Assembly (NCBI GenBank): GCA_026413225.1
Contig: CM048554.1
Location: 4,852,001-4,916,000 of the forward strand
DNA from: Otis tarda
Lineage: Eukaryota; Chordata; Aves; Otidiformes; Otididae
DNA length: 64,000 bases
Direction of reading: 5' to 3'
Position 1 is the stretch's first letter; every line of letters begins with the position of its first letter. The position numbers and the translations under genes were made by a program. A model generated the notes under the pieces. It had not been told where the DNA came from. It was given only the letters and a program-made list of their open reading frames with translations, and searched no databases. This document shows positions 12,244 to 24,075 of this stretch, piece by piece.

Positions 12244-12765
12244 GCTGGAGTACTGTGTCCAGTTCTGGAGTCCCCAACACAAGAAGGACATGGACCAGTT
12301 GGAGAAGGTCCAGAGGAGGGCCACGAAGATGATAAAAGGGCTGGAGCACCTCTCCTATGAGGACAGGCTGAGAGAGTTGGGGCTGTTCAGCCTGGAGAAG
12401 AGGAGGCTCCGGGGAGACCTGACAGCGGTCTTCCAGTACCTCAAGGGGGTCTACAAGAAAGATGGGGAAAGGCTGTTCAGTAGGGCCTGTTGCGATAGGA
12501 CAAGGAGTAATGGTTTTAAAATAGTGGGGGGTAGATTTAGATTGGAAATGAGGAAAAAATTTTTTACAATGCGAGTTATAGAACACTGGAACAGGTTGCC
12601 CAGAAAGGTGGTAGAAGCCCCATCCCTGGAAACATTCAAGGCCAGGCTGGATGAGGCTCTGAGCAATCTGATCTAGTCGCGGATGTCCCTGCTAGGGGGG
12701 TTGGACTAGATGACCTTTGAAGGTCCCTTCCAACCCTAACCATTCTAGGATTCTATGATTCTATA
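12244..12765 (+). mobile_element. CR1 LINE, 5'-truncated copy
   Basis: A 522-bp fragment of a chicken-repeat-1 (CR1) non-LTR retrotransposon. It starts within the 3' part of ORF2, passes through the ORF2 stop (TAG 12674-12676), and ends in an 89-bp 3' UTR closing with GGATTCTATGATTCTAT. That short tandem tail is characteristic of avian CR1 and marks where reverse transcription begins. CR1 copies are normally severely 5'-truncated and lack clear target-site duplications, as here. The sequence after the stop differs from the other three copies in this window, indicating a different CR1 subfamily. Confidence 0.97.
12245..12676 (+). pseudogene. CR1 ORF2 C-terminal fragment (reverse transcriptase protein)
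   Basis: The frame is open for 143 codons to a natural stop, with no frameshift. Recognisable CR1 ORF2 C-terminal blocks occur in order: a start reading [10 protein letters not shown], then [58 protein letters not shown] and the end block [17 protein letters not shown]. The catalytic reverse-transcriptase motifs and the endonuclease domain lie upstream in a full element and are missing, so the fragment cannot mobilise itself. An ATG at 12290 gives a 128-codon frame, but this is an internal methionine of the LINE protein, not a host gene start. The intact frame suggests a fairly young insertion. Confidence 0.95.
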
Positions 12766-13179
12766 GGCATATAATATAGACCTGCAATATAAATTTAGAC
12801 AATATATTATATATGCTATACACAATAAAAAGCAACAGGTAATATAACAGTTTTTCAAGAGAGTTATTACTAGGATTATCAGTAGTGACTATTCAGCAAC
12901 ATGAACAGAAATTTCCTTTAAGTAATGTCTTCAGGATTTGGCCCTCCTAGTATAAGCTTTTAAGAACATATGAGGAAAATGAGAAGGCTGTGAAATATGA
13001 AATTATTTGGAGGCTAGGGCGGGATTTGACTTCAGTAAGCTCAGGGTCTAAGTTCCTCCAAGATGCTTAGGCTTCAAATTTCCTTGTTCACTTCAGAAAT
13101 ACAATTTTTTCCTCTAGCGTTTTCCAAGGCTGGCTCAGCGCTCGGGGCATTTTCTCAATCTATTTATTGTCTGCATTTT
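12766..13179. other. AT-rich non-coding DNA
   Basis: AT-rich sequence downstream of the CR1 tail. No gene or further repeat was recognised. Confidence 0.6.
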
Positions 13180-13770
13180 GGAAAGAACTATTAAGAGTCA
13201 CCCAGCGTTTCCCTAATATAATTGTTTAGTTCTCTCCGGTGACACAATTAGCACCTGGGAAAAACACCGTAGTGTGCATTTGTGTCTTTAATTATCTTTC
13301 CATTGTGAGTAGAGACGCTACGTGCCAAGGCAGTTATTACACCTGACAAGGACAATGTATTTACAATGGGTGTTTATACAGGCTAATTCCTTACAAAAAT
13401 ACCTTGACAGAAAGTGCTCCACCTGCCTTCGTGTTCCCTATCGCAACTGCTAATTAATATTATTGTGCTGAAAATGATCCTATCAATTAAAGCCTCTTCT
13501 GTCATAACCGCTGCTCCCTGCCTAGCTATGCCTAATTAACCTGCTGCTGACTCACATGCCGGGAAGGACGTTCGTCAGCCAAACTTCGTCTGCCTGATCC
13601 GATTTCTATTGCTCCAGTTGGTTTTACACAGAGCCCTCCGTTCAGCTAGGCATCTGCCTCCCCTGAAGCATGCTACCCAGTCAGTTTGCCTCTCTGCTCG
13701 GCAATTCTTACCCTCAACTACTGCTGCTGATTCAGGGTTTAAAGCCGTAATTAGGTTTATAGTAAAGTTC
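13180..13770. promoter_or_regulatory. homeodomain-motif-rich block, candidate enhancer
   Basis: Homeodomain-type cores cluster here: AATTAG (13246-13251), TAATTA (13289-13294), TAATTAAT (13451-13458), TAATTA (13533-13538) and TAATTAG (13748-13754). TGCTGACTCA (13545-13554) adds an AP-1/Maf-type site. The block has mixed composition, no long open frame and no low-complexity repeats, and it sits between two CR1 insertions without being interrupted. These traits are typical of conserved non-coding enhancers near developmental genes, but I cannot test conservation. Confidence 0.35.
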
Positions 13771-13837
13771 TCATTGATTTAATTGGTTAATAGAACTGAC
13801 CATAAACCCTATATAATTGAAAGCCAAGCGCCATCTG

Positions 13838-14034
13838 ATTCATAGATTCATAGAACAGTTTGGGTTGGAAAGGACCTTTCAAGGCCATCCAGTCCAACCC
13901 CCCTGCAAGGAGCAGGGACATCTCCAACCAGATCAGGTTGCTCAGGAACTCATCCAACCTGGCCTTGAACGTTTCCAGGGATGGGGCATCAACCACCTCT
14001 CTGGGTAACCTGTTCCAGTGTTCCACCACCCTCA
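13838..14034 (-). mobile_element. CR1 LINE fragment, minus strand
   Basis: About 197 bp. Read on the minus strand it contains the end of CR1 ORF2 ([20 protein letters not shown], then LDEFLSNLI), after which the frame runs on into the 3' UTR block with the 'tccctgctccttgcaggggggttggac' signature. It finishes in a degraded tail (reverse complement of ATTCATAGATTCATAGAAC). It is 5'-truncated, starting around the 'gtggaacactggaacagg' position. It belongs to the same 3'-UTR subtype as the copies at 43363 and 58489. Confidence 0.95.
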
Positions 14035-14452
14035 GTCACACTAGTTAAAATACAGTTGGGAGTGCACTCCATGATTTTGGACAAAATTATTCTGCAGGAA
14101 TTTTCTGTATATTTGTCAAGCTAAAATGATGTTTATATGGCTTGCATAAATAAGACTTGATCTTTCAGACTGAAACAGAGTGGAACTCCTTTGCAGATCT
14201 GGTCTCTGGGAATCGTGATGGGGACTGGGAAGGACAGCAGTGAAAACCTGCCACCAGTTTCAGAAGAGTCAGGTTCAAAGAGTGTGTTTGCTTCGCAGAA
14301 GACGCTTTGGGCTTGATTTTGGGCTTGTATCTAGGTATGTAAGGATACAAACAGAAGTCTAATGGGATTGTCAAAAGGACATTACTCACCCTTCGGGAGG
14401 CCGCTGCTTCTGCCAAAGAGCTCCTGCATGGCTTAGCTCAAATTGCAAAACC
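14035..14452. other. non-coding DNA, no gene seen
   Basis: A minus-strand frame at 14165-14416 (83 codons) has no recognisable domain. Otherwise nothing notable. Confidence 0.55.
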
Positions 14453-14560
14453 TCCATGTTCTTCTGTTTCCCATCTGTAACAAAAGAAATAATTACAGAG
14501 GTGCTAAGAGGATAAATGTAGTAAAGTCTGGGAGGTGCTCAGAAAAAGACCATGTAAGAT
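14453..14560 (+). repeat. ancient MIR / CR1-L3-like relic
   Basis: Contains 'ctgtttcccatctgtaac' followed by 'ggataaatgtagtaaagt' and 'gggaggtgctcagaaa'. This order matches, from memory, the 3' part of old MIR/L3-type repeats ('cagttccccatctgtaaaatgg', 'gaggataaat', 'gaggtgctcagata') that are widespread in turtles, crocodilians and birds. The copy is diverged, and the family name needs a library search. Confidence 0.55.
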
Positions 14561-15720
14561 AGATGGGGCATGTCTAGTTACTCTTGTCTCAAGGCATGCC
14601 TGAGCTCTGTAGTGAGACAGACAGGGCTTCTGGCCAACTGAAAGATCAGCTGTGATGTCTCAGTGGCCAAGGGAGCTTGGTAAGGGCTCTGAGGATACGG
14701 GGTTGGCCTCTCCAGGTTTGCTTCAGGTCAGCTGCTGAGAGGTGTCGGACTCAAATTTTCTTGGGCCTTTTCAGTGATCAAGAAATCATCAGGATATCCC
14801 TGGAGGACCACATTTAAAATGAGGTTTCTAGTGTCCCCCTGCAACTAAAAACACAAGTGAACCATATGGGGGGCTCTCCTCAGAGATGGAGCTGAGGATG
14901 CCACGTGTTGCTCAGTTGCACTACAGCGATTATGTCAAATGTGACAGCGCAGTGGGGGACCCCATCCTGCCAACCCAGCAAGTTGGGGCTGTACAGAAGG
15001 AAACAGGACCTTAAGAGAAAGGATGTCAAGTGATGAGCCACTGCTTTGGGACCGGCTCTGCGGTGTGCGTTACAGATTAAATTCTAGGCAAATGCAATGA
15101 TCATAAATGATAATAACAATACAGGGCAGGAGAAGAAATAATACTGCAACTTCCTTTCAACCTTGAGGTCTGCGTGTGCTAGGAGAGCAAGGATTCCACA
15201 GGGCACTCAATTCTGCTTTCTTTGAAGCAGCAGGTAAATAGAAATAGTTGGTAAAACTTCAGAAGAACCCTATATGTATGTGGTTATATAGGCTAAATAT
15301 AAGGAATACACATATATTTATTTGAAATATGCTGTTCTACCAAAAGGGAGTCACTTAGCAAAAGCAGATCCCTTTTTGACTGCACTTTGCTTTGGAAAGG
15401 AAACATCCAGAGGAAAAACAAAAATGCCAAGAGCACTGCAATTGTGCCATTTCAAAACTTAGAGCACGAAGCATTTGGATTTTTCACCTTCAAGTTTTCA
15501 TGTAGATCGTTATGCAAGACTGTGAGAAGCAGGAATGGAGACAACAGACTCAGGCTCACTTTTCGGGAGGGAAAGTGGAAGAGAATTTTTTCTTCTGGAG
15601 TGATTCTTAAACTCTTAAGTCAAATTTCAAAATTCCTTCTTGTCGCGGCATTCCATGTGGAATATTGCTTATCTGTCCCTCTATATTACCACCGCAGGAG
15701 CCACGCATCCCATCTCCTGG
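14561..15720. other. non-coding DNA, no gene seen
   Basis: The plus-strand frame at 15387-15728 (113 codons) shows no domain. Nothing else was recognised. Confidence 0.5.
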
Positions 15721-15790
15721 TCTACTAATCCTCACAGAGCTCATGGCCCACAGTTGTGGAAACTGAGGCAAGGAGCAAGTAGGTGATTTT
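15721..15790 (-). repeat. possible MIR-like relic
   Basis: The segment 'tcacagagctcatggccca ... tggaaactgaggcaaggagcaagtaggtgat' resembles the reverse complement of the MIR/L3 core ('cctcagtttcc...'). It is short and diverged, so the call is tentative. Confidence 0.35.
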
Positions 15791-18700
15791 TATAACTTAA
15801 CAGAGAGTACCGCTGACAGCACTATGTGACAAGCTGTATATTTTGAGTCTGTGATCCGCAGCTCTGTCAAAAAAATCCCCTTTTCTACTCTGTTTTGAGT
15901 CAGCCTGGGTAACGACAAGGAGTCTTTTGTTGTTGCCGTTCGAGGAGTTGGCTGTTGGTTCGAGCTCTCGCGCTCTCATTAAGGAGGCAGCGCGGGGGGA
16001 GCAAAGCACCGATCCCAACAGGAACACGTGTCCTAGGTTGGCCCATCTGCAAAATAATTCTTTGACGTATCATCTAGGCCAAAAGCTGAGCCTGGGATCT
16101 GCTACATGGCTAAGTTCCCTCCTTGCGGCGGCCAGAGCAAGCGTGGTGACAGTTACGGGGAAGGAAATTGAAATGTTTTGGCGAGTTATGGCATGGAGAG
16201 TGACATCTGCGGCAATGGGCTCATTAAGTGAAAGATTTGGTGTAATACATATTATGACAAGGTCATATTCTCAGAAAACTAGGATTTGCCAGAAAAATGA
16301 AAGAAATCAGCCAGGTTTATGATTTGGTTTGATTGCTTCCAAACTCATCTTGAATCTAAGTTTTTTTTCAAGGTCATCACAACAGGGCCTAATCCTCATC
16401 TGCTGCAAGCTGGAGGGAATCCATTTAATTCAAGAGACCCTCGCCAGTTTACGTCAGGTTGTGGTTATTTTTAAGGGTAGGCCATTTAGAAGTATGTAAG
16501 TACTTATTTCCAGCTATGCTTTTTGAATAATGCAAATAAATCTGAAATCTACCAGGATACATGGCTTCCAATATGTTGGATTTTGTTTTTTTTTTCCCCC
16601 CAAGCCACGGGACAAGTATGCCTGATGTTGAATCACTTCCACTGTAAAGCAGGAAACCCTGGCATTGAGGTCTCCATGGAGTATTCCCCAGTCCGCCTTT
16701 TGCCAAGAAATAACATGTGGAAGGGCACTAGGCTGGTCACCGTGCTTAACAGCAGTAGCAGTCAGATGTGCCACAAGGAGGGGAACTGGAGGAGAGTGGA
16801 GGAGACATTGCTCACCTGCAGCCTCCAGAATCTCCCACATCCCAGCCTTGTTGCTCCTCCTTCAGCATCCCTGCCCTCTCACTGGCTTCTCCCAGGCTGA
16901 CCCCACTGATTGAAGAGGTGCAGCTCCTTTAAAATAAATGAGGCCTGTTCAGATTATACCAGATGAGGATTTGGCCATGGGATTCAGAAAAGCCCAGGTC
17001 TGACAACCTCGTGAAAGAACTTGGATGAAAGATATATCTGGAAGAAACAAAGCCTTGAACAAACCCCAAGCCCCATCCCAACTTTCAAAACTGGCCAGCC
17101 TCAGCTTCCAGAACCCCCTAAAGCTCCTCTCCAGATTGAATTTTGCAGCTTCAGGGAGGAAGGCCAACCATAGTTTGCCTCACTGCTGGGATGGGCTGGC
17201 TCCGAATAGTCCCCTCATGCAAGAGGGAGTACTGACTTTGTGAATTACTTTTGGTTCTTCATCTCTAGTGAGAATTCCTCTTCCCACATCCTCATTTCTA
17301 GCCATGGTGGATTGCTTTCTCCTCAGTCCCACAGACCTGTACCCATGGGAACACTCCCCATCCACAGGAACAGTCACAAAGTAATGAATGAACGCATTTC
17401 CCCAGGGAGGGGAGACCATTCGTAAGTTTAAGAAGAAAAAAAGGTGATTACCCAGATTGAACATAGTTCTGTAGGTCAGAAGAAGTTGGTTTGTAGGGAA
17501 ATAAGGTTAAGACCCAGGGATGACCCAGGCACCAGCAGCTCTTTCACTGCCTTTTGGACCGTAGCCTCTAAAGACCTCAGTGCAATGGTCTCCACACAAG
17601 ATTGGTACCTCTGGGTATTACCTGAGTATGAAGAGAACGAACAGTATCGCCTAACGAAGTCCTGTGTAGGAGAATTACCTATTTTGCTCTATGCTTTGTT
17701 GTTTTTCTTAACATCCTTTGCACTTGAATAATTGTCTCCCTTAGCCAAAATGTTGCACAGAATATACGGCAGAGGCAAAAGAGTATTTAAAAGCTATAAT
17801 TACTGCTGTTTAACAATTAGTAGTTCTATTTGAAGGTGTTTTGAATAAGATTTATGGTATGTTTTCTAATTTTTAATTTATAATTACGAGAGACAAGTTT
17901 AGCTTTGTGTATTTCTCCTCTAAAAATTTAAAATAATATATAGTACACTTTGGGTCTGTAGAGAAGGATACAAAAACAGGAAAAAACATGTAGGAAAAAA
18001 AGGATAAATTTTTTGTGTGTGTAAGCAAGGTTTAAATGGAATAATTAAATTTACCATAATCAATAAAATGTGTGAGTCAAATTTATTGAAGTGGCTATTT
18101 CCCATTGCATAATTTCCCTGGGGAACTTTCATTTTTAATTCAAAAATATATAAAAAAATAATAATAAAAAACCCAACCCCCTGAGCACTTACTGTAAATA
18201 TGCCAGCATATGTGTGAGGTTAAGAAAAGCACGAGCCTACACCCAGGAATCAAAGAGGGGCTTACCACTGCTTTGACACTAATTGTAAAAGCTGAACATT
18301 TTCTAGAACTATAATCAAATCTTAACTGCCATGGGGGACTCATTCAGCAGCTCCCAGTAATTCTAATAAGATACAGCGCCTTTCACCTTTAGGTCACTGG
18401 TTCAAACCCACTTTGGGTTGGTTAGTAATCAGAAGGTAAATCCTGATGCCAGTGGAGTGCCAGGGCATCTAGAGTAGATGCCAGTGCAGCTGTTGGGCAG
18501 AAGTGCAGAAGGGTTTTTCCTTCCATCGTAGGCCATCCATGCTTCCCCTGGGATTGACGTGGCCACCTCCTCTGGGGACTCACCTCATCTCCCTTGGCCT
18601 CAGATCCTCCCCTCCGGAAACGGGATGGGAAACCTTTCTTCTTGCTGTCCTTGCTTCATGTCAGCTGGAAGCTTCTCAGATGCCCCATAGCACCTACCAC

Positions 18701-20370
18701 CAGAGACCCTGATCTGGCTGTGGGGTTTTTCAACACTTTTGTAACACCCTTCCCAAGAAAACATAAACAGCGATATCATCTCTGTCCCACTTCCGTGTAT
18801 ACAATTCCTCTTAATTAATTGGTTCATTTACTTGAGCACTGCGTGGAAAACAGACCGATAAACGTGCAATTGAAAACAACAGGCCCCCACCCCGCTGCCC
18901 AAGGCCGCATAACAAACAGTTCTGCCAGTAATCGCAGTGTTTGAAAACTGGAGCAGAGTCCTTGCCTCAGCACCTCGCCTGGCTTCAGGTAGAACTTCTT
19001 ACACTGCTCTGAGCTGCTTGTACGTGAAATCACAACTCCAGCTGAGGCCCCCGGCACTGCCAGCAGCCCCAGAGCATCTTAAGTTTTGCGGTAAGCACCC
19101 CACGCATCCCCTGCTACACCAATGCCTGGATGGGTTCCGGCTCTACAGCATCTTCCTTGAGGAAGCCATGATCATTTGTGTTTTAAGTTGCCTGAATGTC
19201 AAAAGATGTCTGCGTGATCCAACAAGCCTAAAGACAGGTTGCCACCAAGACCAACAGTCTCCTCTCTCTCTCAGACACGTGTCCCCCTTCTTGTGCGTGG
19301 GGAGGACTTGGAGGCTGCTTTATGGTATATAGCTACAGTATACAAGCCCTCCTTTCTGTCTATGATGATACATACACTTCTGTGTGCGTGTAAGCAAATA
19401 TAATAGTCTGAAGACCTTAATTGTTTCTCATATTAATACAGCTGAGAAGTTGAGGAGTTCTAAGGAACAATTCATTCGTTGTCCTCTACACATCTGGGTT
19501 AATGTTTCCTCCTTGGATTAGTCCGTACCAGCGTGTTCCCTCTCTGCTCACCACAAGCTAGCAGTGCCAATTTCCCTCCGTGGCAGCTCCAGTGACAGCT
19601 GTTTACTTGGAAGCTCATGGATTTGATGTATGGGTGCTAGCCACAAATTAACGGAATACTTTCCAGATGCAACATCTTTAAATATTCAAACAATAAGCCA
19701 AAAGCACTAAGCTTCTTCTTATTCTGGCCATTTTTTCTCTTAACTCTGAATGTCTCTCAGACATGATGTAAACACAATTTCTTGGGGCAATGACCAGAAC
19801 ACTTAAGATGTTTCAAAGGCGAGCAGCAGCATGAGGTGCTGGATGGTAGATGGTGCCATTTGTCATCTGAAGACAAGGACTGAAATGGCCAAGAAAAGAG
19901 GGCAGAATAAAGAAGAAAGAAGTATTGAGGCTAACCATTAGCAGGTTACCTTCCCAGGTCAGGGGCTGCATGTGCTTGCCCAGACCCCCAAGCTCAGGAG
20001 AGCTGTGCTTGGCATGGGCTCCAAAGAGCAGCTCCCAAAAACATCTCCGGAGGTTCACCTGGAGCATTGCAAAGCAACAACACAAGTCTGCTGAGGATGA
20101 TTACAACAGGCAAGGATCACTAAAACACCTCAAACCGCTCCTTGCTAGGTTTCATCTATAAATCCTTCTTCAGCAGAGGAGTTCTTATCTAGCTCAGAAA
20201 TGGAGACCATCATCTGCTCCAGGTGTGCCTTTCTCCAAAGCCAGACCTTCGGTAGTGGCATTGCTCCTGTGATCTCAGTTTGCATTATATTCACCCTAAT
20301 ACTGAGAATGGTGACAAAAATAGCATCTGAGGGTGAAGATCAGCATATAAAAGTGGGTAAAATTGCTTTG
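15791..20370. other. non-coding DNA, no gene seen
   Basis: It includes a modest CpG-enriched patch at about 15935-16150 (CTCGCGCTC, GCGCGGGGGG, GCGGCGG). A plus-strand frame of 131 codons (15927-16322) crosses that patch without any recognisable domain. Frames near 16514-16913, 18937-19332 and 19813-20085 are likewise anonymous and opposed by antisense frames. AT-rich segments occupy about 17740-18180. Confidence 0.5.
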
Positions 20371-20505
20371 GGGCTGGTGTAAATTTGACTGTTATCACTT
20401 CTGCTCAAAGTTGACAACAGGTGAAATTGAAAACTATGGTGAAGTGGAATGGCTACACTGAAGCTGTGTGGTAATGATTTACACCACCTCAGAACCTAGG
20501 CCAAG
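20371..20505. repeat. ancient palindromic repeat relic (inverted GGTGTAAAT arms)
   Basis: GGTGTAAAT at 20376-20384 is matched by its exact reverse complement ATTTACACC at 20477-20485. The right side continues 'cacctcagaacctaggcca' and the centre carries 'tggctacactgaagc'. From memory this resembles a diverged palindromic repeat in sauropsid genomes ('gctggtgtaaatcagcatagctccattgaagtcaatgg ... gatttacaccagctgaggatctggcc'). It carries no coding capacity. It is either a MITE-like relic or an old hairpin repeat. Confidence 0.45.
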
Positions 20506-23500
20506 AAGTGTAACTTATTTCTTGGCCAACTTACATCACTTTTTCTTCCCTCATTGCATTTTCTTTGGCATTTTCTTCTTCGCATTTTGTCATTTTCTTC
20601 CACAGAACTTTAACGTGACCTGGACAGTTGAACTACCAGGATATGGATTTTCTATCCAGTAGTTAAAGGGAGGAATGCTCTTACACACTTTCATCTACTT
20701 AGAAATACCAACAAACATGAGCTGTGTGGCCTTACATTGGAGGAGGACAAGAGACAGCTCCAAGCGACCCTGTCTGAATTTGAAACCAGTTCAAGCCTGA
20801 AATGCTGCTTGTTTGAAGGTTTCTCCTTTATTCCCTTCAATGTTGTTATTAATTAGAGAATTAATAGTTATTAAAGTTACAATCAGCTTCACTGAATGGA
20901 AAAATTCAAGTTCATTATCTAATGGCAGGAAAGTAAACACCATTTTACAAGGGTTTTAAAGCAACAACAGTAATAACAAACCACCCCAAACTCTAGTCCA
21001 CAGGCAGAACAGACATCTGCTAGAAAAATATGATGATTCCCCCACCCACCACCCTCAAATTTAGGGATTTGTGGAATATGGGCCTTGCCTAAAGTTGCTT
21101 GGCAGAAATCCCCATGTTAAGTTCTTATTTAATGAAATCATGTGGTAGTAAATCAAACACAGAAACAGGAATAAGTAAATCCACCACATCCTTTGAAAAA
21201 AGTACAGTTTGACTCTGTCAACTCAAGTTGCCTGGGCAATGAATTATCTGTATTTGTCAACTAAAAAGCGATCATCCAGCAGTCACCCACCTTGTTGTAT
21301 AATTTCCTAATCTTCAGTCCCAAAGCTGAGCTGAGAGCCAGCATGAAATGGGCAGGTCACTCACATAAAGAGCTCCTAAAACTAGCACTAAGCTGCCACA
21401 TCTTTGCAAAGCCTGTGCAAATAGCCCAAAATGCAAGATTTAGGCTCTCTCACAAAGTGTTCACCCATGAATGTTACAAGAAAGGTGGCAAACGAGTATC
21501 ATGAAGTGAGGGAAAATGGGCAGAAGAGTGTGAAGAACATCAACATCATGATACAAAAAAAACCTAGAAGCGTCTTGATCTAGTACCTACTGAAGTCAAC
21601 CTTTGCAGATCTACTCCATGCAGTTTTCTTTATGCCCTTGGTGCACCCACATGGCCCAGAGCCCTGGAGAGGTGCTGGGTAGACTTTGTCTTCTGATAAA
21701 CTCAGAACTCGGTCACAACCGTCAGAATAAAAGGGCTTTCTCACAGGGAGAGCTCATGAACCTTTTTCTTTTGAAACTTCCTACAGAAACTACATCTGTT
21801 GAATCAACAATATCTACCGACAATAACTGATCTTTTTACAATTCTGTTCCAATTTTCTATCCTGTCTTCTCTCTTTTTCTCTATAAAAGATTTATTTGAT
21901 TTTTGGTCCCCAAAAACTCTAAGGAAAAAGTAAGTTCAGTGATATTTTCAATTTTTTTTTTTTTAAAGAAACTTGATATTTCCTCTATAAAATCACAACA
22001 AAAAAAATAAACATTTTTTGTCAATATTTGTCATTATTTAGAAGTAATAAAACATGGATTTACTTCACTGATATGCCCAAGAAAGCAATCAAAAAAGAGA
22101 GATCATTAGTAGCTTTACAAACAAGATTTATGAAGAGAGTGATCTTGTGTTTAATGAAACAGCTGAAAAATGCAATGTATCCGATCCTGTAATTGAGCCC
22201 ATTTTCATCACAATCCACCAAATGAGATTGGTGTCCTACCCATAGTTGCTGCTCAAAATTAATTTGCCCACTCAATTACATGCGGAAACCCTTAGCTCTT
22301 CAGTTTTTAAAGCAACTTTAATGACAAAACATACAAGATTTGGTATCCTACCTCATCCCCTGACATTCTGAACTTCCACTTTAAGGTTTTTATTTTAAAA
22401 ACTGAGTATTTAGAAGTACTAAGATCACGGGTTTATGCTTGTTAGCCTGTCTTGGATCCCTTCTTGTTTCAGCATTGTGAGTCATCGCTGTGATATCAAC
22501 ATGAAACAAACTTCTCAGAAATCTTGGGATTTCTCAGAATCCCCACCTGAATGCCGTATAAGAAGATTTGACTTTGTAATTAGCCATTTCTGAGGGAGTT
22601 AAAAATATAAACAGCTCAAATGTGGCATTTTTACAACCTTAATAAAACCAAATGCAACATTTACTAGGTGCCTATTTTAACGAAAAGGAAAAGTTTGCTA
22701 TAGCAAAACAGCAATCACTGTAATTTTAAGCAAAACCAACGGTAATTGTAGAGCAGCAAGGTGCATGTTATTGGCATAAGAAAAATTCTCTCTTTGCACT
22801 TGAATAGGACAGCTTGATAAAAACAAGAGACCACCACATGGAAACAGGCTGCAGTGCTTGGCAGGAACCAAAAGCAAATTTACCAGTAGAGAGCAAAGCT
22901 CGTGAAAAAAGTGTCCCCACCTACCACGATCTTTTACTCAAACTGCTGCAGGCTTGGGTAGAACAGATGCGGAGATGCATCCACGGTGCGTTTCCTTGAG
23001 CTAAAAACGTCGCTTTTGGGATCCTTCCCAGCTACCCCGAGCATCACTGCTGGAGGAAGGCAGCGGTGGCTGCTGTGCCCTACCCAGAGGGAGGAGAGCA
23101 GGGTGCTCCTAGTGATGCGTTTCCTTTCCTTACGGCCCAATTTCCAGAGAGACAGAGTGATATGAACTACAGCTGGGCGATGATGTTAGAACAATTTTTT
23201 TAATTTGGGCTGAAATTTTTCCTCTGTTCATTTCATAGTGCATTTTCTTTTTTTTTTACAAAACAAAAGTGACGAATTTTGAAATTAGCAAATATTTTCA
23301 TTCTTACACTAAGGAATGTGCTTGTTTATTTAAATTTCTACTGATATTTGTTTCCAAATGTCTTTTATTTCACTAAAAAAGGCGAAATTCCAGAGTAACG
23401 CATTTGGGGCTGAACAAGTGATACTTTTGAATTGTAATTTTTTCCCTTTCTTTTCTTGACTGAAAAAGAATTCAGAGAAATAATTTGCTCCAACACTGAC

Positions 23501-23739
23501 CCCTTACAGAAGATGCCTTGCTGTTACGAGTGCCCTGCGTACAAGTTGCTGTTGGCGTGCCCGGTCAGACAGCATACTCTGGGATTAGGACCCAGGCTTC
23601 ACAGGCTCCATTTATCCCTTTTCAGAGCAAAGAAGAGATGAACATGGAACAAGCCTTCCAAGATGTCTGAACTTCTCCTCCTCCTCTCACAGCAGGAATT
23701 GGTGCAGCCATCAGAGAGGCTGCAAGCGAACACCGTGTA
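20506..23739. other. AT-rich non-coding DNA, no gene seen
   Basis: Contains T/A-rich stretches (for example 21945-22020) and only short frames. No LINE, LTR or RNA gene recognised. Confidence 0.55.
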
Positions 23740-24075
23740 ACTTTACCCATGTCGAGCTTCGGAGTGCTGCACACAAAGAGCATTACGTTTTATGGCTCCT
23801 GCAGAATACTAGGGGATACTAATTTTACAGGTGCATTCTAGCAAACTGCAGTCCCTAATATCAGAATGCCATTAAAAATAATGCACTCCTTATGCCCAGG
23901 CAGTTAATTTAATATTAAATCAATAAAACATTTACTAGGGCTGGTCAGAGGCCTGGTTGCTGACAGCAGACTCAGCTCACGGCAACAAATGTCTCCTCAC
24001 CCTTTGCAGACAGCTGCTGGTTTATTGTAGAAGACGTCTTTGGTCCTGACAAATAGCCTCCCTAAGCCCTAATGA
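23740..24075. other. unique block with conserved-element-like composition
   Basis: Mixed-composition sequence with AT cores (TTAATTTAATATTAAAT near 23904-23920), Hox-like CATTACG and CCTAATGAG, and no low-complexity sequence or long frame. It looks like other enhancer-type blocks in this window, but the evidence is weak. Confidence 0.2.

Noticed and set aside
12290..12676. A 128-codon ATG frame as a host gene
   Set aside because: It is the C-terminus of CR1 ORF2; the frame continues upstream of the ATG to the truncation point.
13787..14029. An 80-codon minus-strand frame as a gene
   Set aside because: Its first part is the CR1 ORF2 C-terminus, and the remainder is read-through into CR1 3' UTR and flanking DNA.
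18390..18440. 'actggttcaaacccac' as a tRNA T-arm or tRNA-derived SINE
   Set aside because: No acceptor stem, D-arm or anticodon loop can be placed upstream at the right spacing. More likely a chance match or worn repeat.
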